Source: Sipunculus nudus (Eukaryota; Annelida; Sipuncula; Golfingiida; Sipunculidae). Taken from it: a stretch of 64,000 nt of DNA. The notes below the pieces were generated by a model. It was not told the DNA's origin and ran no database searches. It was given only the letters and a program-made list of their open reading frames with translations. The stretch covers positions 16,602,241 to 16,666,240 of the forward strand of contig CM049318.1 of NCBI GenBank assembly GCA_026874595.1, written 5' to 3'. The translations under genes were made by a program, and so were the position numbers. Shown piece after piece: positions 58,570-64,000 of the stretch (positions are counted from its first letter, which is position 1; every line of letters begins with the position of its first letter).

Positions 58570-59345
58570 TATAACATACACAAAATGGTGGCACCACCTG
58601 TAACCATATTTGCACAGCGTCCATCCGTTTGTCTTGGGATAAAATCACTCATATATCTGCAGTGTTTGGACTAAACACCTGATATTTTGCATGTGTATAC
58701 ATCCTAGATGGCTTTCTTGATTTTATGACAGGTGGCGCCACCTACATTCACGTTCAGGCTGCAGGCATCCATACTAATAGCCCAGGATTGGTTTGACATA
58801 TCCCCCTGAAATTTCGCATGTGTATAGAACTCACATAGATCTTTATCATACACAAAATTGATGGCGCCTTCATCAACCAGTTATGCACAGCGTCCGTCTG
58901 TTTTTCTGCCGTGGGATAATATCACTCATATCTCGGCAGTGGTTTGACTTATCTGCCTAAAATGTTGTATGTATATACATCTTGGATAGCTTTCTCGATT
59001 GTGTGGCAGGTGGCGCCACCTACATTTATGTTTACGCTGCAGACATCCATGCTAATATCCCAAGACTGGTTTGCAAATCCCCCTGAAATTGCACATGTTT
59101 ATAGATCTCACATAGCTCTTTATCATACACAAAACTAGGGCGCCTCCAGCAACCATTTTTGCACAGCTTCCTTCTGTTTGTCTGCTGTTGGATATAATAA
59201 CTCATATCCAAGCAATGGTTTGACTTGTCTGCCTAAAATTTTGCATATGTATACAATCCGGATAGCTTTCTGGATTTCGTGGCAGGTGGTGCCACCTACA
59301 TACACATTTCGGCTGCAGACATTCATGCTAATATGCAACACACCT
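58570..59345. repeat. 277-bp tandem repeat, about 2.8 copies
   Basis: Landmarks recur with spacings of 278 and 276 bp: the palindrome AGGTGGCGCCACCT at 58730, 59008 and 59284 (the last with one change), CATCCATACTAATA-type words, TTGCACAGC followed by CCGTCTGTTTGTCTG-like words, and TTATCATACACAAAA. A related GGCACCACCTG opens the first copy. The repeated short open frames (58944-59138 and 59178-59420) are similar to each other only because the DNA is repeated; both contain stops elsewhere in the unit. Confidence 0.9.
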
Positions 59346-61146
59346 CACTCTATTTCCCCTTGTCACTCTATCCATGCCTCACTTCATCCGTCCCACTCTG
59401 ATTTCGGCGGATTCATGTAGTCGCTTGTCGACTACCCGTATTCTAGTTCTGTCAAAGATTTGAAATCAGGATTCGAGTACTCATGAAGGATAAGATTGTT
59501 AGACAGACTACTACTCATATAGTTATCAATTATGCTTTGGAATCTAATCAGCTTTTCATAAATTATACAAATTAGGTCGTTTTGCCTATATATTAAGTTT
59601 CATAACATACAACCCTTCATATTATACTATAAGTGTAAATGAAAAGTTATATAAAGATTTCATGTACCATCTGTGTAAATGTATGGGTAACATCTTATGC
59701 GAGCAGAAAGATACGGCCCACACGAAAATTTGAAACTGGTTTTGGTTTCGGACACTTCTGGGAAGTAGTCCACTTAATAATATTGGGTAACCGAAACTGG
59801 TCTTAGCGAAACTGCAACAAATCTTTTGAGACGGTTTCGGTTTCGTCAAAACCATCCACCCGATAATTATACTGGCATGATGGCGGCATTGAGCCAAAGT
59901 AGTGTAGATTTGTTATTAATTTATTTATTGAAACTGTTGATACCTGTTAGAATTAAATAAGCAATTTATGGTTGATATATAAACAGTCTTTCGGGAGTAA
60001 TTTGAATTCAATATTCCCTACCTTTGCCCTGTATAGCTAACAATGAGACGCAGGTATCCTGTATGTCCATTTCGCTCGACACATGGATATGTTATAGCAC
60101 ACAGAGAATTAGTCTATTTTCATCATAATCATAATAGCAGTATAGTTTGTCCTGTCAAAACTGATAATGCTTTCACAACATTAGGTTAGGTCTCAAAGTA
60201 CCCAGGTATGGATCTCTAACTTTTGATAATATTTTCATCATTAATTTATTAATTATATTAAATAATGGACGATGTTATCATAATTAATCTATTTAAACTG
60301 AAACTGTCCATGATTGTACTTATTAATACAAGGCGAAACAATTCATAACAAGTTTTCCCGATAAAAAACTGTTTTCGAGTGGCCCCAAAAATGGGATGAC
60401 ATACTCAAGCCTTTTTTTTTAAGTTTCCTGTATTTTTTTTTAATTCCGGGGTGATCGTTATATCTACTTTACATTAGCTCGTGTCATATTGGCATTTATT
60501 CATTATTATTATATTTTTTATTATATACCAAAAAGTATAGTTGCACAGCTGGAAGCAGATAAGTAAACACATTTCAGGTCAAGATACAATTACCTATTTC
60601 TGTCGAGAAAAATAATAACAAAATGAAAAAACAAATCAAACACATATGCGCTTACAATCAAGTTACCAAAATATTATATAAGAGTTATTTAATTAAATTG
60701 TTTTATTCAGTTTGGTTGTTATACTGTTTCAATGTTTTATATGAAATGATTTGTGATCTGTGGTTTTATTACGGTTGTTCTCGGTCGCAGCGGTTCACCT
60801 GAATCCCCATGTTTATCAAACTAGGTGAAATATGAAAAATGTTCAGCCCCATGGCATAATGCCGATTTTATGCATAGATTATTTTACAACATATGAACCA
60901 CGCATATTTATATGTATTTGTACACATAATCATGACAACTAATGCAAGGCATTCTCAATGACTCAGATGATGTCAGTATTGGAGACAGTAGGAGTGGAGG
61001 TGCCCGCGGAAAAGCATCGATCTTGGACGGGCAACATCTATACCAACTCTTTTACATATATAACCACGCAATGCACGAATGGAACTCGGGTCGCCATCGG
61101 ATACAGCCGGACGTATACTCGACTGTCCTGGGCATATATGTATAGT

Positions 61147-61150
<4 letters not shown>
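59346..61150. other. Non-coding, one GC-rich patch of unclear nature
   Basis: Mostly AT-rich with no gene. At 60940-61145 a GC-richer block is open in two frames and preceded by TTCTCAATGACTCAG, a weak acceptor. It is immediately followed by a (TA)n. I do not recognise either translation; it may be an exon fragment or transposon debris. Confidence 0.35.

Positions 61151-61184
<34 letters not shown>
61151..61184. repeat. (TA)n microsatellite
   Basis: About 33 bp of TA followed by ATAGTTATAT repeats to about 61216. Confidence 0.9.
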
Positions 61185-61189
<5 letters not shown>

Positions 61190-61621
61190 TATTTAGTTAT
61201 ATATAGTTATATATATGTTGATATAAACTGCTTTTTTATGTGCTATTCTGTATTCTGTATTTTTTAATTTTTTAAGTCACCTATACCTTCAATTTCTTCG
61301 TTGGTTCACGACGGAAGAGACGTTTACTCCATACTATAAGTACCTTCAGAAATGATAATATTCTTCTCATTGTCAATGTAGTCAAAGACCATGTAAGAAA
61401 AAGACGGGAAAATACCTTTAATATGTGTGTTTTAACATATCTAGATGAGATCCAAACATACTTAGATGACACATAAATAGTTGTAGATATAATTATCTGA
61501 CATCGAAAGTAAATGCACGCATGCAGGGGGCGCTGCGACGTGGCGTGAATTTTCGATGCTTTTATGTGCAGTTAATGTCTATATGTTCTGTCTTCAATTG
61601 ATGAATTGAAACCTCTACATA

Positions 61622-63430
61622 ATGTTTTCAACAAGGTTAGTAGGGGCTTCGATAGCGCTGTTGCTTGCAGCCTGTTTTATACAAACTACCGAGACGATGG
61701 GCGATAAAGGGGGATTCGATCATGTAAACAACAAAAATGGCGGCATTCGGTACTTGCAGTACAGTCATCGTTCACGGTTTACACTAAGAACTGCGATAAG
61801 CGGTCCATTATTCCCTCTGGATCTCCTAGCAGTCATCCAAAGACACCCAAGAAGAGTGGAAGATTTAGGGTATTCGTGCAGACGAGGTAGCCGTATCTCG
61901 CCGCCGATGATAGTTCATGGTTATGTAAGATCGATGAAGAACAAAATGGAAGAACTACCCAGTCTGTGCAGGTATGATCAAGCATACCGTTTGAGCTCTC
62001 TTCTATACCTCACAGATATTTGGTTAAACCCAAATCAAGACCCTGACTGCTAATATCTGATAGATGGATTTAACATGATTAGAACTGACAGAAGACATTG
62101 TGATAAAAATATTGTCCTCGTGTCAGTCAACCGCAGACCGTTCTATATGCCAAAGGATTTCAATGAGATTGTTGTTTTTTATGTGTATGTACCCCCTGAC
62201 GGTGATGGAAAAGCAGCTTCAATCATATTGTATGATCAGATCAGGGACTGAGAAAGTAATTCTCCGGACACAGTTATTATTATCTGTGGCGATTTCAATC
62301 ATTGTGATTTCCAGAAAACTATTCCATTTTATCAGTTATTCGTTCAGTGTCACACCAGAGGTAACAAAACCTAGGACTTGTTTTTTTTCTGTAATGTAAA
62401 GACTATTCATGCTGCTAAAAGTTAAGTTCCTCTTGGTGAATCACATCATAATATTACCCACAGTTGCCTAAGTAACATGTAATATGTAACAGAAACTCAT
62501 AGTAAAGCTTTTACAAAAACTATGGAAGTGTTGGATCAGGATACTTGTGATGAAATGATGTTCTGAAGTGCTGTTTGACTCAAACTTTATGCCTAGATGA
62601 TAATGTAGACGTCATCACCAGTTACACAATTTTTTTGTGCTGACAATATTGTCAAAAGAAAATCAGTTACATGTTACCCTAACAGTAAGCAGTGGGTTAC
62701 AAAAGAGCATTAGGAGTTACTTAACATGAAAAATAATGTTTATTTGACAAAGATGATTCTCAGTTGAAGGAGGTAAAGATAATGGAAAGGTTTAAAAACC
62801 CTTACTAGCTATGTTAAGAAAACCATCTCTGCCAAACCAGAGAACCCGGAAGAATACTTCAATGAACTGAACGAGTTTTATGGGCGATTTGATAAACACG
62901 TCTTTCCAGACGTGTGCATATCTCTGTTAAACAAACTTAGGAACAGGATACATGTCCGCAAATTAACGAACAAGATGTGGCGAAGGTTTCTAACAGTGTG
63001 AATGTTAGCAAAACTATAGAGCTGGACAAATGGTGGAAAAATACTTAAGGTATATAGTGAGGAATTGGCTCCCATTTTTACTCGATTATACAAGACTTCA
63101 CTGTGTACATGTTGCGGGGTATGTACTATTTGGAAAACCTCTAAAATTATTCCATTTGCACAAAACAGCGCCCCCAAGGTATATAAAAACAGACCAGTTG
63201 TACTCACTGCTATTGTTATATGAAATGTTTCGAAAGATTAATAAGAACAGACTTATGTAGAGAGATAAAGCGTAACCAAGATCCCCCACAGTACGATTAT
63301 ACTGCTAATCGGAGTGTCGATCATCCGACAATTTCCATCACACATAACATTCTAAAATTGCTGGATGCAAATATTGCAAGGGTAATTGTAAGATTGCAAA
63401 GATCTTATTGACAACCACATGTGCTTATGA
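61622..63430 (+). mobile_element. Broken LINE (CR1/Jockey-like): endonuclease and reverse-transcriptase remnants
   Basis: Plus-strand translation in shifting frames gives the order expected of a LINE ORF2. 61622-62053 is open for 143 codons; its second half carries a GYVRSMKNKMEEL block and a TDIWLN block, which match the start of apurinic-type endonucleases (the usual forms are N-x-RSL-x-NK and TETWL). 62063-62250 continues with RRPFYMPKDF and YVYVPPDGDG (conserved YxPP). 62270-62365 has VIIICGDFN, the GDFN catalytic motif. About 62430 has GESHHN, where the family has SDH, so the catalytic Asp is His here. 62810-62900 is the linker. 63060-63230 carries LAPIFTRLY and RPVVLTAIV, and 63275-63330 PPQYDYTANRSVD, all from the N-terminal RT palm/fingers. 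At least six in-frame stops or frameshifts occur, and the YADD-type motif is absent, so the copy is dead and 3'-truncated. The first ~25 residues look like a signal peptide, probably by chance. Confidence 0.85.
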
Positions 63431-63467
63431 GGAAACTAATGAATATGAATGTCAGTCCATTCATATA

Positions 63468-63625
63468 GACTGGCGTTACGAAGACTAATTGTTCAGGGGA
63501 AATTATGGGCCGATCCGGGATTCAGATCCGTGTCGGTGGCGCACATGTCCGGCGTTCCAACCGCTTCACTAGAAAAGCATGCATGCTCCACTAGCGAGTC
63601 AGTTCGGTTCGCTTTTATGCCACCT
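63468..63625 (-). mobile_element. tRNA-like SINE, family D copy 1
   Basis: Minus strand: TAGTGAAGCGGTTGGAA (box A) and a damaged box B (GGATCTGAATCCCGGAT) in the same spacing as copy 2. It starts from GAAGACTAATTGTTCAGGGG on the plus side, identical to the start of copy 2, 319 bp away. It lies directly after the LINE remnant. Confidence 0.75.
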
Positions 63626-63786
63626 CGTAACATACCCCCTCTTAAGTGCGTCCTGCTATCTGAACAAGACTATCCCAGGGGTCACACCTTCGGTGAACTA
63701 AAGGTGGCGGTAATTTCCTAATTACTTCAAACCACCATTCCCCGGGCCACAAAGTTTGCCGTCACGTTTGACGAGCCCCCGTTTGT
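63626..63786. other. Spacer between the two family D copies
   Basis: Contains AAGGTGGCGGTAATTTCCTA and CCGTCACGTTTGACGAGCCC; may be SINE body sequence of the first copy. No gene. Confidence 0.35.
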
Positions 63787-63935
63787 TATACGAAGACTAA
63801 TTGTTCAGGGGAAATTATTGGGCCGATCCGGGATTCGAACCCATGTCGGAGGCGCACATGTCCGGTTTTTCAACCGCTTAGCTAAAAAAGAATGCTTCAC
63901 TAGCGAGACAGTCCGGTCCGCTTTAGTTCACCCAT
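63787..63935 (-). mobile_element. tRNA-like SINE, family D copy 2
   Basis: Minus strand: TAGCTAAGCGGTTGAAA (box A, matches TRGCNNAGYGG) and GGGTTCGAATCCCGG (perfect box B, GGTTCGAATCC). It shares GAAGACTAATTGTTCAGGGG, AATTATTGGGCCGATCCGGG and GGCGCACATGTCCGG with copy 1. The better-preserved box B makes this the likelier younger copy. It may continue to the window edge. Confidence 0.85.
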
Positions 63936-64000
63936 AACAATGAATAAATAGTTAAAAAAAACAGTTTGTCGTCACAAATAATGTCAGTGCAAGAAAAATT

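Noticed and set aside
61622-61700. A separate secreted host protein starting at the hydrophobic leader
   Set aside because: The same frame runs directly into LINE endonuclease motifs, so a LINE-derived frame is the simpler reading.
63832-63884. Functional tRNA gene
   Set aside because: Boxes A and B are excellent, but no acceptor stem pairs, and the segment is duplicated with a shared non-tRNA tail, so it is a SINE head.

Overview
The window reads as nuclear DNA of an animal, most likely a mollusc or another lophotrochozoan. It is AT-rich, has almost no long open reading frames, and shows GT/AG splice signals, TATA boxes and AATAAA signals. It also holds tRNA-derived SINEs, a decayed LINE, MITEs, many minisatellites and long (TA)n microsatellites. 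A ~290-bp repeat carrying TGACCTTGACCTTTGACC cores, which I associate with bivalve and other lophotrochozoan genomes, points the same way. There are no operons, rRNAs, CRISPR arrays or intact transposase genes. The species cannot be named from the sequence alone.

The one confident protein-coding gene is on the minus strand. Two coding exons (15760..15530 and 14850..14608) join in frame to encode a 157-residue secreted protein with a signal peptide and a single Ig-like domain. An AATAAA lies 65 nt past the stop. An acceptor just before the ATG shows that a 5' non-coding exon lies upstream. The best candidate is a TATA box at 20387 followed by an exon ending in a donor at 20270. A second TATA/CCAAT promoter and 5' exon, also on the minus strand, lies at 41643..41270; it could be an alternative distal promoter or the start of an unidentified gene. 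On the plus strand two weaker exon candidates (428..633 and 6890..7045) have strong splice sites and compatible phase, but their product is not recognised.

The rest is repetitive or non-coding. 1-9.4 kb: a 28-bp E-box minisatellite, a 27-bp repeat and three copies of one SINE family. 9.4-11.3 kb: a 60-bp satellite with nine-unit higher-order structure. 11.55-12.66 kb: a polypyrimidine tract. 14.5-20.4 kb: the Ig gene, with a SINE and MITE debris in its first intron. 20.4-30.6 kb: a hairpin-bearing duplication, a 44-bp minisatellite and a 1.8-kb foldback element nested in the TGACC repeat. 30.6-43.2 kb: relatively unique sequence with a TTAA-flanked MITE and the second promoter. 43.26-48.7 kb: a 32-bp minisatellite of about 159 units with an internal duplication and a small inversion. 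48.8-56.9 kb: further minisatellites, a Deu-like SINE and a possible solo LTR. 58.57-59.35 kb: a 277-bp tandem repeat. 61.6-63.4 kb: a broken LINE with endonuclease and reverse-transcriptase remnants, followed by two tRNA-like SINE copies.

No clearly new multi-gene system is visible. The points most worth following are the single-Ig secreted gene and its two candidate promoters, the foldback element with a GATTAA duplication, the TTAA-flanked MITE, and the paired hairpin segments at 24.2 and 24.8 kb.
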